Part shown: positions 46,716 to 54,927 of the stretch, one piece after another
How positions within the stretch are numbered: the first letter of the stretch is position 1
Layout of the letters: every line of letters begins with the position of its first letter
From: Burkholderiaceae bacterium
GTDB taxonomy: Bacteria > Pseudomonadota > Gammaproteobacteria > Burkholderiales > Burkholderiaceae_C
Direction of reading: 5' to 3'
Length of the DNA: 64,000 nucleotides
Assembly: GCA_016790515.1 (NCBI GenBank)
Contig: JAEUOY010000077.1
Location: forward strand, 1 to 64,000
Translations under genes and position numbers: made by a program
The notes under the pieces: generated by a model
What the model saw: the letters and a program-made list of their open reading frames with translations, nothing else
Databases searched by the model: none
Told to the model about the DNA's origin: nothing

Positions 46716-46814
46716 GGCCCTTGCGATTCCCAGGCCGCGATGCGCGTCCACCGCCGGCGGGCGGCGTTCGTCCGCGAATCCACAGTCCACGTCCCTGAGC
46801 GAAGGAGAGACGCG

Positions 46815-48251
46815 ATGAGCGAAGTGATCAGCGAGATGATCCTGCCCGGCACGTACATCGAGGTGCGTTCCGAGGGCCTGATCGGCGTCGGCGGCATTGC
46901 CGTCGGCAACATCGGCGTCGTCGGCACCGCCAACCGCGGGCCCTTGAACACGCCGGTGATCCTGGGCAGCTATGCCGAGGCCCAGGACACCTTCGGTGCC
47001 TACGACCGCTTCAGCACCGAGGCCGGCGCGACGCCGCTGACGCTGACGCGCACGCTCGAGCAGGTGTTCAAGGGCGGCGGCAGCACCGTCTACGCGGTGC
47101 GCGTGGCCAACCTGGCCGCCGGCGCGACGATGCAGACGATGAGCTGGCGGCTGCGCGACGCCGCCGATGCGACGCTGCTGACGCTCAGCGCCACCTCGCC
47201 CGGCACCTGGGCCAATGCCGTCGTCGCCAGCTTCAGCGCCGGCGCCGCCGGTGCGCCGGGCACGCTGACGCTGGTGCTCGGCCGGCTGAAGGAGAGCTTC
47301 AGCGGCCTCAGCGCGCAGGACTTCTTCGCCGCCATCCGCGACGGCAGCCGGCTGGTCACGGTGGCCGCGCCGGCGGCCGCGGTGGCCGCCACCGCGGTGG
47401 CCAGCGTCGCCGCGGCGGCGCCGGCCGACGCCGGCGGGCCCGACGGCGCCGCCGCCACCACCACCGAACTGGCCGCCGGGCTGGACCTGCTGGCCAGCCA
47501 GCCGGTCAACATCGTGGTCGCCGGCGGCTTCAGCGCGCAGGACGGCGCGGCGACGATGCTGGCCCACCTGGAAGCCACCGAGAACGACGGCCGCGAGCGC
47601 ATCGGCGTGATGGGCGCCTCGACCAACGAGCCGGCGACGCTGGTCGCCAACGACGTCAGCAAGGGCAGCAACCCGCGGCTGGTGCTGGTGGCCCCGGGCA
47701 TCAAGGCCGACGACGCCGCGCGCGTCGGCGAGGCCAGCAAGCAGGTCACCCTGCCGGCGTCGTATGCCGCAGCGCTGGTCGCCGGGCGGCTGTCGACGCT
47801 GGCCAGCCACATCAGCCTGACCAACAAGGACCTGGCGGTCGACGCGCTGGCGCGCGAGTACACCCGCGCCGAGCAGAAGAACCTGCTCAACAACCGCGTG
47901 ATGCTGCTGGTGCCCAGCTTCGGCATCCGCGTGCTCAAGGGCATCACCACCGACACCGGCGCGTTCAGGCAGGTCTCGGTGCGGCGCATCGTCGACGAGG
48001 CCAAGGCCGGCGTGCGGCTGGGCTGCAACCCCTACATCGGGCGGCTGAACAACAGCCGGGTACGCGCCGCGCTGAAGGCGACGCTCGACGGCTTCCTCGC
48101 CAGCATGGTGTTCGACGAGAAGCTGATCGGCTACGAGCTCGACGTCAGCGCCACCCGGGCCCAGGAGATCAACGGCCAGGCGATCGTCACGATGACGCTG
48201 CAGCCGACGTTCTCGATCGACTTCATCAAGGTCATCATGAACCTGTCCTGA
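46815..48251 (+). CDS. Contractile tail sheath protein
   Basis: A 478-residue sheath protein. The N-terminus has the typical linker and strand (EMILPGTYIEVRSEG, then NIGVVGTANRGPLNTPVIL), the middle is a variable Ala-rich insertion (about 180-225), and the conserved C-terminal sheath domain ends with FDEKLIGYELDVSATRAQEI and a final beta strand (FSIDFIKVIMNL) used to interlock subunits. Sheath subunits stack around the tube and contract to drive it into the target. GAAGGAG lies just before the ATG. Only one sheath gene is present, unlike Afp/PVC-type systems with three. Confidence 0.9.
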   Translation: MSEVISEMILPGTYIEVRSEGLIGVGGIAVGNIGVVGTANRGPLNTPVILGSYAEAQDTFGAYDRFSTEAGATPLTLTRTLEQVFKGGGSTVYAVRVANLAAGATMQTMSWRLRDAADATLLTLSATSPGTWANAVVASFSAGAAGAPGTLTLVLGRLKESFSGLSAQDFFAAIRDGSRLVTVAAPAAAVAATAVASVAAAAPADAGGPDGAAATTTELAAGLDLLASQPVNIVVAGGFSAQDGAATMLAHLEATENDGRERIGVMGASTNEPATLVANDVSKGSNPRLVLVAPGIKADDAARVGEASKQVTLPASYAAALVAGRLSTLASHISLTNKDLAVDALAREYTRAEQKNLLNNRVMLLVPSFGIRVLKGITTDTGAFRQVSVRRIVDEAKAGVRLGCNPYIGRLNNSRVRAALKATLDGFLASMVFDEKLIGYELDVSATRAQEINGQAIVTMTLQPTFSIDFIKVIMNLS

Positions 48252-48285
48252 GTCGCCACCCAACGCCTGACACAAGGAGCACACC

Positions 48286-48783
48286 ATGGCCACGAATGTT
48301 TACCGCGGCTCGGACGGCACGATCTCGGTGGCCGTCGAGTCCGGCCTCGAGGGCGACAAGGCCAAGGCCATCAACGATGCCTATGCCCTGACCCCGATCG
48401 GCCGCGTCACCGGCGTCACGGTGCGGGTGACCAACGAGCTCAAGCCCTTCCACGAACTGGGCCAGCGCTTCGCGACCGAACTGCGGCCGGGCAACGTCAA
48501 CGTCTACGGCACGATCGACCGCGCCTACATCAACGGCGCGCTGCTCAAGCTGATGCTCGGCGACGCCGCCGACAGCCGGCCGGCGGGCAGCTTCATCAAC
48601 CCCTCGTTCAACCTCAGCGTGCGGCTGGAGAACCCGGCGCTGCCCGGCGCCTCGACCACCGTCACGGTGATGGGGGTGAAGCTGGACCAATGGAACTACA
48701 CGCTGCCCGAGGACGACTTCGCGATGGAGAAGGTGAACTTCCGCGCGCTGTGGGTCAAGGTCGAAGACGCCAGCGCCGCTTGA
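48286..48783 (+). CDS. Tail tube protein
   Basis: A 165-residue beta-rich protein directly after the sheath gene, in the canonical tube position. It has the tube-like start (YRGSDGTISVAVESG), central RVTNELKPFHELGQRFATE and a closing EDDFAMEKVNFRALWVKVED. Tube subunits form hexameric rings making the rigid inner tube pushed out on contraction. GGAG upstream supports the ATG. Only one tube gene is visible. Confidence 0.85.
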   Translation: MATNVYRGSDGTISVAVESGLEGDKAKAINDAYALTPIGRVTGVTVRVTNELKPFHELGQRFATELRPGNVNVYGTIDRAYINGALLKLMLGDAADSRPAGSFINPSFNLSVRLENPALPGASTTVTVMGVKLDQWNYTLPEDDFAMEKVNFRALWVKVEDASAA

Positions 48784-48798
48784 GGCCGAGGAGCCGCG

Positions 48799-49302
48799 AT
48801 GACCCGTGCACTGTCCGCCGACGACCTGCTGGCCGGCGCCCAGGCCATGCACCGCGTGGCCTTGCCGGCCGCGCTGCTGCCCGAAGGCGCCGCGCCCGGC
48901 CATGTCGTGCTGCGCCCGCTCAGCGCCGCGCAGGTGCAGCGGGTGGCCCAGGCCGCGCGCGACGAACGCCTGCTGGCCAGCGTGCTGATGGTGCGCGAGG
49001 CGCTGGTCGAGCCCAAGCTGGCGCTCGACCAGGTGCAGAGCCTGTCGGCGGGGCTGCTGCAGTTCCTGCTGGCCGAGGTCAACCGCATCTCGGGCCTGAC
49101 GGTGGCCGACGCCGACCTCGAGCAGGCGATCAAGGCGCCGCTGACCCGCGCCTGCTTCGTGCTGGCGCGCGAATTCGGCTGGACGCCGGCCGACTGCTCG
49201 GCGCTCACCGTCGGCCAGATCCTGCTGTACCTGGAAATGCTGGCGCGCGACGAGCGGCCGGCCCAGCTGCCGCTGCCCGCCGCCGCGCGGCGCAGCGCCT
49301 GA
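48799..49302 (+). CDS. Putative tail assembly chaperone
   Basis: A 167-residue helical protein in the slot usually held by tail assembly chaperones, between the tube and the baseplate hub genes. It includes LRPLSAAQVQRVAQAARDER and EVNRISGLTVADADLEQAIK. In phages such proteins keep the tape measure soluble during assembly. The sequence gives no motif proof. No slippery sequence for a programmed frameshift into the next gene was found by eye. Confidence 0.45.
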   Translation: MTRALSADDLLAGAQAMHRVALPAALLPEGAAPGHVVLRPLSAAQVQRVAQAARDERLLASVLMVREALVEPKLALDQVQSLSAGLLQFLLAEVNRISGLTVADADLEQAIKAPLTRACFVLAREFGWTPADCSALTVGQILLYLEMLARDERPAQLPLPAAARRSA

Positions 49303-49318
49303 TCTGCGGAGCCTGCCG

Positions 49319-50542
49319 ATGGTCGCCCCGCTGCACCCGATGCTGGCCTCGCTGTGGCGCGAGGCCGCCACACCGGCGCAGGCGCAGGCCCAGGCCCTGG
49401 CGGCACAGGCCGCGCTGCTGCGGCTGGACAGCGCGCTGGCCGACCTCGCGCTGCTGGCCGATCCGCTGGCGTCGCTGACCGCCGCGCCGATGGCCGACGG
49501 CAGCCGCGCCAGCGACGGCCTGGGCGCGGTGCTGGCCGCGCTCGGCCGCAGACCGGACGATGGCGAGCGGCGCGACGCCGAGCCTGCGCCGGCGGCCGGC
49601 CTGCTGTCGGCGATCGGCGCCGGGCGCGGCGGCGCAGAGCAACCGGCAGCGGCCGGGTTCGAGGCGGCTGCGCCCTCGCCATCAGGACCCATGCCAGGGC
49701 TGCCGCTGTCGCGCGCAAGCGACCGCTCGGCGCTGCTGCCGGCGCCGGGTTCCGGCGGCAGCGTGGCCGCGGCGCCGGCTGCCGGCGGCGCCGAGCGTGC
49801 CGCCGCGGCGGCGCAGGCGGTCTGGCAGGCCCGGCTGGACCGGGCCGGTCTGGGCGGTGCCTTCGTGCAGCCGCTGGCACCCCCCACCGCTGCGCGGGCG
49901 GGCGCAGCCGCGGCGCCGATCGGCACGCTGCCGGACGCCGTGCCGGCGGCCGGTCTGGCGCCATGGCCCGCTGCCGCGCCGGGGGCCACCACCGCCGCGG
50001 TGCCGGGCCTGTCGCGGCTCGAGTCGCTGCTCGGGCGACTGGCCACGCTGCCGGCCGCAGGTGCGGCGTCGCCGGGGCAGGGCGCCAGCGGATCGGCCGA
50101 CGCAGACGCCGCGGCAGTGGCCGATCGCGATGCGCTGGCGCGGGCCGACGCTGCCGGCAGCGCTGCGCCGTCGGCAGCGCCGGTGCGGTCTGCGCCCGGC
50201 GGGACCCTTGCCACCGCTTTCGGCGACCTGGTCCGCGCAGCCGCGGGCGTGCTGCCGACGGGCCAGGGCGGCTCAGGCAACGCGGCGCTCGTCGGCGGGG
50301 TCGGCGGCCTGCGTGGCCTGGCGATGCGCGCCGCGGCGGCCGCCGCCGCAGCGCCGTCGGCCATCGGTGCCAGCGCCGCGGCCGCCGCCTCCGGCGTGCC
50401 GGCCGATGCTGCCGTGGCTGCCGCCACCGGCGCAGTTCCGGCCGGCGGCGACACCGACGGCGCGCTGCTCGAAGGCCTGGCCCGCGTGCTGCGCCGCGAG
50501 GCCGAGCGCGACGGCATCGACCTGGGCGCCGTGCGCGGCTAG
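49319..50542 (+). CDS. Ala/Pro/Gly-rich protein in the usual tape-measure slot
   Basis: A 407-residue low-complexity protein: a helical N-terminus (residues about 6-60, PLHPMLASLWREAATPAQAQ), a long Ala/Gly/Pro-rich middle and a helical end (GALLEGLARVLRREAERDGI). It sits where a tape-measure gene would be expected, between the chaperone candidate and the hub, but it is short and largely without long helices. It could be a small tape measure, a linker between tube and hub, or a helper of the 1,114-residue helical protein. Confidence 0.4.
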   Translation: MVAPLHPMLASLWREAATPAQAQAQALAAQAALLRLDSALADLALLADPLASLTAAPMADGSRASDGLGAVLAALGRRPDDGERRDAEPAPAAGLLSAIGAGRGGAEQPAAAGFEAAAPSPSGPMPGLPLSRASDRSALLPAPGSGGSVAAAPAAGGAERAAAAAQAVWQARLDRAGLGGAFVQPLAPPTAARAGAAAAPIGTLPDAVPAAGLAPWPAAAPGATTAAVPGLSRLESLLGRLATLPAAGAASPGQGASGSADADAAAVADRDALARADAAGSAAPSAAPVRSAPGGTLATAFGDLVRAAAGVLPTGQGGSGNAALVGGVGGLRGLAMRAAAAAAAAPSAIGASAAAAASGVPADAAVAAATGAVPAGGDTDGALLEGLARVLRREAERDGIDLGAVRG

Positions 50543-50562
50543 CGCGCCTACGACGCGACATC

Positions 50563-51516
50563 ATGGCCCTGTCCCGCCCCGCCGCCCGCATCACCATCGC
50601 CGGCCGTGAACTCGGCGCCGACGAGGCCGGACTGGTGCGCCTGAAGGTCGCGCTGGCCGGTGACGGCGGCCACGACAGCGCGCAGCTGGCGCTGTGGCCG
50701 GGCTCGAAGTTCGCCGACGCCGAGCCCGGCGCCCCGCTGCAGCTGGCGCTGGGCGAGCGCGGCGCCGAGGCCGAGGTCTTCGGCGGCGAGCTGCAGGCCC
50801 GCAGCCAGCAGCCGCAGCTGCTGCTGCTCGACGCGCTGGCGGCGACCGTCGCGCTGAGCCGCAGCACCCGGTCGCAGGCCTTTCGCAACCAGACGGTGGC
50901 CGACATCGTCCGCGACCTGGCCGGCGAGGTCGAGATCGACCAGGCGCTGGCGACGCTGAAGCTGCCGGCCTGGCATGTCGACAACCGGCGTCCGCTGTGG
51001 CGCCACCTGCAGGACCTGGCGCGGCTGGTCGATGCCGACCTGTGCTCGGCCGCCGGTGGCGGCCTGCGCTTCGTGCCGGCCGGCTCGCCGGCGGCGCCGC
51101 GCCTGCTGCGCCACGGCGCCGAGCTGCTCGACTGGCGCATCACCCGGCTGAGCGAACCGGCGCCGGCGGCGGTGGCGGCGGTGGGCGCCGGCAGCGAGCA
51201 GGGCGAAGCACGCTGGCACTGGCTGCGCCACGACCCGGTCGGCGCCGGGGCCGGTCCGACGCTGCTGCCGGCCGGTGTGGCCACCCGCGACGGCGCGCAG
51301 GGCGTGGCCGACGGCCTGGCCGCTCGCGCCAGGCGCGGCGCGGTGCGCGGCGAACTGCTGCTGCCCGGCGATGCCACGCTGCGCCCCGGCGACGTGGTGC
51401 AGCTGCAGGACCTGCCCGGCGGCGACCCCGGTGCGCTGCGCGTGCGCGGCGTGCTGCACACGCTGGACGTCGCCGGCGGCTTCCTGACCCGGTTGCGGGT
51501 GGAGGGCGGCACATGA
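50563..51516 (+). CDS. Baseplate hub protein, gpD/gp27-like
   Basis: A 317-residue protein of the phage late-control gene D type: beta-barrel start (ARITIAGRELGADEAGLVRL), DALAATVALSRSTRSQAFRN, a conserved VADIVRDLAGEV and NRRPLWRHLQDLARLVDADL, and a C-terminal LRPGDVVQLQDLPGG. These proteins form the trimeric hub that adapts the six-fold tube to the three-fold spike. The spike gene follows 58 bp downstream. Confidence 0.85.
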   Translation: MALSRPAARITIAGRELGADEAGLVRLKVALAGDGGHDSAQLALWPGSKFADAEPGAPLQLALGERGAEAEVFGGELQARSQQPQLLLLDALAATVALSRSTRSQAFRNQTVADIVRDLAGEVEIDQALATLKLPAWHVDNRRPLWRHLQDLARLVDADLCSAAGGGLRFVPAGSPAAPRLLRHGAELLDWRITRLSEPAPAAVAAVGAGSEQGEARWHWLRHDPVGAGAGPTLLPAGVATRDGAQGVADGLAARARRGAVRGELLLPGDATLRPGDVVQLQDLPGGDPGALRVRGVLHTLDVAGGFLTRLRVEGGT

Positions 51517-51574
51517 GCGCTCCCGCACGGCCTCCCTCGGGGAGGTGGTCACGCAGTGACCGGAGGGCAGTCCA

Positions 51575-52252
51575 GTGAGCGACCTGCTCGACACGCTGCG
51601 CGCGATCGTCCGCGACGAGCTGGCGCGCCAGCGTGCGCCCGAGCTCGGCGTGGTGACGGCGGTGTTCCCGCGTGCCGACGACGGCAGCGACGACAACCAC
51701 CAGGTCAGCGTGCGCCTGGGCGCCACCGGCGTCGAGCTGCAGCATGTGCCGGTGACCGTCGGCCGCCTCGGGCTGGCCTGCCTGCCGCAGGTCGGCGACA
51801 CGGTGCTGGTGCTGTTCATCCAGGGCGAGCTGAACGCGCCGGTGGTCGTCGGTTCGGTCTACGACGCGCAGGTCCGGCCGCCGACCGCCCAGGCCGGCGA
51901 AACCGTCTACCAGCCCAGCGATGCCGGCGGCGACGCCTCGCTGCGCCGGCTGCAGGTCGCGCTGGGCAGCGACGTGACGCTGACCCTCGACGACGAGCAC
52001 CTCAGCGTCAAGCTCGGCGGCACCGAGCTGGTGATCAACAAGGACGGCGACGTGGCGATCAGCTCGGCAGCCAAGCTGACGATCAAGGCCCAGGGCGACT
52101 TCAGCGTCGAGGCCAGCGGCAACATCGACCTGAAGGCGCAGGGCAACCTGAGCCTGGCCGGTGCCACCGCCAAGCTCGAGGGCCAGGGCAGCGCGCAGCT
52201 GAAGGCGCCGGCGATCACGCTGGGCGGCAACACCCAGTTCAGCCCCAGCTGA
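51575..52252 (+). CDS. Spike protein, gpV/gp5 (VgrG)-like
   Basis: A 225-residue protein starting at a GTG with GGAGG upstream. The N-terminal OB-fold domain (VVTAVFPRADDGSDDNHQVS, LACLPQVGDTVLVLFIQGEL and VVGSVYDA) is followed by a C-terminal triple-stranded beta-helix of short repeats (about residues 130-225; for example SSAAKLTIKAQGDFSVEASG). It forms the puncturing needle beneath the hub. No lysozyme or other effector domain is fused to it. Confidence 0.9.
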   Translation: MSDLLDTLRAIVRDELARQRAPELGVVTAVFPRADDGSDDNHQVSVRLGATGVELQHVPVTVGRLGLACLPQVGDTVLVLFIQGELNAPVVVGSVYDAQVRPPTAQAGETVYQPSDAGGDASLRRLQVALGSDVTLTLDDEHLSVKLGGTELVINKDGDVAISSAAKLTIKAQGDFSVEASGNIDLKAQGNLSLAGATAKLEGQGSAQLKAPAITLGGNTQFSPS

Positions 52253-52278
52253 CAGGCAATACGTGGTGGACGACGACC

Positions 52279-52611
52279 ATGCCCGGCTCTCCCGTTTCGA
52301 TCGGTTGCGCGGTGCTGCTGTCGCCCGGCGCCGCCGGGCCGCCCGACAGCGGGGTCATCAGCAGCGTGCTGCAGACCGTGGTCAGCGCCGCCGGCCTGCC
52401 GCTGGCCACCGCGGGCAGCCTGTGCCAGATGGTCAACAGCGTCTCGGGCGTGCCCTATGTGCTGCCGATCGGCCCCGGCGGGTCGACCTCGGTGACGATC
52501 GCCGGCCAGCCGCTGGTGCGCATCGGCGACCTGATCCCGTCGGGCCCCGGCGTGCTGACCGTGCTGGGGCCGCCGGCGGCGCCGTTCATCACCGACAGCG
52601 GGGCGCCGTGA
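52279..52611 (+). CDS. PAAR-like spike tip protein
   Basis: A 110-residue Gly/Pro/Ser-rich protein directly after the spike gene. The pattern (PVSIGCAVLLSPGAAGPPDS, then VTIAGQPLVRIGDLIPSGPG) fits PAAR/DUF4150-type tips that sharpen the beta-helix. The usual zinc-binding histidines are not evident, so the tip might be metal-free or use its two cysteines. It is one base upstream of the gp25-like gene. Confidence 0.75.
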   Translation: MPGSPVSIGCAVLLSPGAAGPPDSGVISSVLQTVVSAAGLPLATAGSLCQMVNSVSGVPYVLPIGPGGSTSVTIAGQPLVRIGDLIPSGPGVLTVLGPPAAPFITDSGAP

Positions 52612-52612
52612 C

Positions 52613-53083
52613 ATGACACGCGAGATCCGAACCGCCGCTTCGCTGGCCCCGGTGCTGGGCCGCGACCTGCTGCTCGACTACCGCTCGTCGAGCGGCTTCT
52701 TCGAGGACGCCGACCTCGACACCGTGCGCCGCGGCGGGGCGCGCGATCTGGCGCTGGCCGACGGCCTGGCCGATTTCGAGCAGGCGCTGGCCAACCGGCT
52801 GAAGACGCGCAGGGGCGAGCTGGCAGCGCTGGGCCATCCCGACTACGGTTCGCGCCACCACGAGCTGATCGGCGAGCCCAACGTCGACCGCACGCGGCAC
52901 CTGATCAAGCTCTACGTGCTGCAGGCGCTGCGCGACGAGCCGCGCATCGAGCGCGTGCTGGCGGTCGACGTGCTGCCCGAGCACCAGCCGCCGCGCGAGA
53001 CCGTGCGCATCACGCTGTCGCTGCGGGTGCAGGCGGTGTCGCAGCCGCTGAACCTGGTGCTGCCTTTCTCGCTGGGAGTCTGA
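52613..53083 (+). CDS. Baseplate wedge protein, gp25/GPW-like
   Basis: A 156-residue member of the gp25 lysozyme-like baseplate family: DGLADFEQALANRLKTRRGE, then the hallmark LAALGHPDYGSRHHELIGEP and LQALRDEPRIERVLAV. gp25 proteins form part of the wedge core that starts sheath assembly and are found in all contractile systems. It ends 4 bp before the baseplate J gene. Confidence 0.9.
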   Translation: MTREIRTAASLAPVLGRDLLLDYRSSSGFFEDADLDTVRRGGARDLALADGLADFEQALANRLKTRRGELAALGHPDYGSRHHELIGEPNVDRTRHLIKLYVLQALRDEPRIERVLAVDVLPEHQPPRETVRITLSLRVQAVSQPLNLVLPFSLGV

Positions 53084-53087
53084 GGCC

Positions 53088-54905
53088 ATGAGCTACGCCG
53101 CCGAACCCTATGCCCAATTCGTCGACGACCTGCTGTCGGCGCTGACCGGCGGCGACGTGCGCGAGCAGTTCCGCTTCCTGCCCGAAGCGGCGCCGTACAA
53201 GCTCGCCGCCAGCGCCGCGGTGCTGCCGGGCAGCCTGCGCGTGGTCGGCCAGGTCGACGGCAGCTTCTTCCGCTTCCGGCCGCAGACCGACTTCGCGCTG
53301 GCCGCCGACAACAGCATCGCCTGGCGCGAGCTCGACGGCCGGCCGGCCAAGGACGCGTCCTGGCCCGACGAGGGCAGCGTGTTCTACGCCGCCTACGAAC
53401 GCGCCGACGCCCAGCGCCTGCTGACCGACCGCAACGTCGGCAGCGTCACCCGCCTGCTGGCCGAGAGCTTCGCGCGCGAATTCGCGGTGCTGTCGCGCCA
53501 GCTCGAGGCGGTCTACCGCGCCGGCTTCGTCGCCACCGCCGAGGGCCGCGACCTCGATCAGCTCGCGCTGCTGGTGGGCGTGCAGCGCCGCCGCCGCCTG
53601 GCAGCCAGCGGCAGCGTGGTGTTCGCGCGCAGCACGCCGGCGCCCGGCGACGTGACCATCGACGGCGGCACCCGGCTGTCGACCGCCGATGCGCCGGCGA
53701 TGCAGTTCGAGACCACCGAGGACCGCACGCTGCAGCGCGGCAACCTGTCGGTGGAGGTGCCGGTGGTGGCGCTGGAGCCCGGCGCCGCCGGCGTGGTGGC
53801 CGCCGGCGCGATCCGGGTCGTCAACCGCCCCATCCTCGGCATCGACAGCGTGGCCAACCCGCAGCCCACGCGCTTTGCCGGTGCCGACGAAAGCGACGAT
53901 GCGCTGCGCGCGCGGGTGCAGCGCGCGCACGAGGGTGCCGGCCTGGCCACCACCGGCGCATTGCTGTCGGCGCTGACCACGCTGCCCGGCCTGCGCGAGA
54001 AGGACGTGCGCATCGCCGAGGACTACCTGGCCCATCCCGGCGTGGTCAAGCTCACCGTGGCCCTGCCCGAGGCGGCCAGCGACAGCGAGCGTGCCGCCAG
54101 CGTTGCCCAGGCGGTGGCGCTGATCGAGCGCACGCGGCCGGTGGGCGTGCGCATCGAGCACGACATCGACGCGCCGCTGCCGCCGGGCAGCGCGACCCCG
54201 GGCGCCGGGGTGGTCGCCGACGACGACGACGTGCCGGCCTCGCTGGGGGTGGCCGATCCGGGGCTGAAGTTCCTGCCGGTCGATGTCAACGTCGAGCTGA
54301 CGCCGGCGACGCTGGCGCTGGCGCCCGAGGCGCGCGCCGAACTGCAGCGCCTGGGCGCCGACGCGGTCGAGGCCTTCATCGCCGAGGCCGGCATCGGCGA
54401 GGCGCTGGTCTACAACCGCCTGGTCGCCCGGCTGATGGCGCTGCCCGGCGTGCTCGACGTCGCGCTCGAGCTGTGGCCGCAGAACGACCCCGGCAGCCCG
54501 CGCCGGCGGAACCTGCTGCTCGACAACCCGACCGTGCGGCCGGTCGCCGGCGTGGTCGACGTGCAGATCGGCGGCTCGCTGATCATGCTCGACCTGACGG
54601 TGGACTTCACGCTGCAGGGTGCCGGGCTGCTCGGCGACCCGGCCACCGCGCGCGAGGTGGCGCGCAGCGAGGCCGCGACCCGGCTGAAGGACGGCGTCGC
54701 GGCGCTGGCCACCGGCGCGGTGCTGAGCCCGGCGCTGCTGAAGAACATGGTGCCGGCCACCGCCACCTACACGCTGACCGACCTGCATTACCAGGCCGAG
54801 TTCGTCGACGCCGGCGTGCGCCTGCACCAGCAGGACGTGCAGCTGCCGCTGTCGGGGCTCGAGCGGCTGTGGATCCGGCGCGTGTCGCTGGCCGGCAGCC
54901 TCTGA
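53088..54905 (+). CDS. Baseplate J-like wedge protein
   Basis: A 605-residue protein with the baseplate J signature in the middle: EGRDLDQLALLVGVQRRR at about residue 150, a beta module (DVTIDGGTRLSTADAPAMQF), VVNRPILGIDSVANPQP, FAGADESDDALRARVQRAHE, and the helical GLREKDVRIAEDYLAHPG. These proteins join gp25 and the other wedge parts around the hub. The C-terminal 250 residues are beta-rich and specific to this system. Confidence 0.88.
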   Translation: MSYAAEPYAQFVDDLLSALTGGDVREQFRFLPEAAPYKLAASAAVLPGSLRVVGQVDGSFFRFRPQTDFALAADNSIAWRELDGRPAKDASWPDEGSVFYAAYERADAQRLLTDRNVGSVTRLLAESFAREFAVLSRQLEAVYRAGFVATAEGRDLDQLALLVGVQRRRRLAASGSVVFARSTPAPGDVTIDGGTRLSTADAPAMQFETTEDRTLQRGNLSVEVPVVALEPGAAGVVAAGAIRVVNRPILGIDSVANPQPTRFAGADESDDALRARVQRAHEGAGLATTGALLSALTTLPGLREKDVRIAEDYLAHPGVVKLTVALPEAASDSERAASVAQAVALIERTRPVGVRIEHDIDAPLPPGSATPGAGVVADDDDVPASLGVADPGLKFLPVDVNVELTPATLALAPEARAELQRLGADAVEAFIAEAGIGEALVYNRLVARLMALPGVLDVALELWPQNDPGSPRRRNLLLDNPTVRPVAGVVDVQIGGSLIMLDLTVDFTLQGAGLLGDPATAREVARSEAATRLKDGVAALATGAVLSPALLKNMVPATATYTLTDLHYQAEFVDAGVRLHQQDVQLPLSGLERLWIRRVSLAGSL

Positions 54906-54927
54906 GGCCACGCAGAGAGCCCGCACC

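Noticed and set aside
46815..53083. Interpretation as a type VI secretion system
   Set aside because: No TssB/TssC pair, ClpV, TssJ, TssL or TssM; the sheath is a single phage-type protein and the hub and spike are separate genes.
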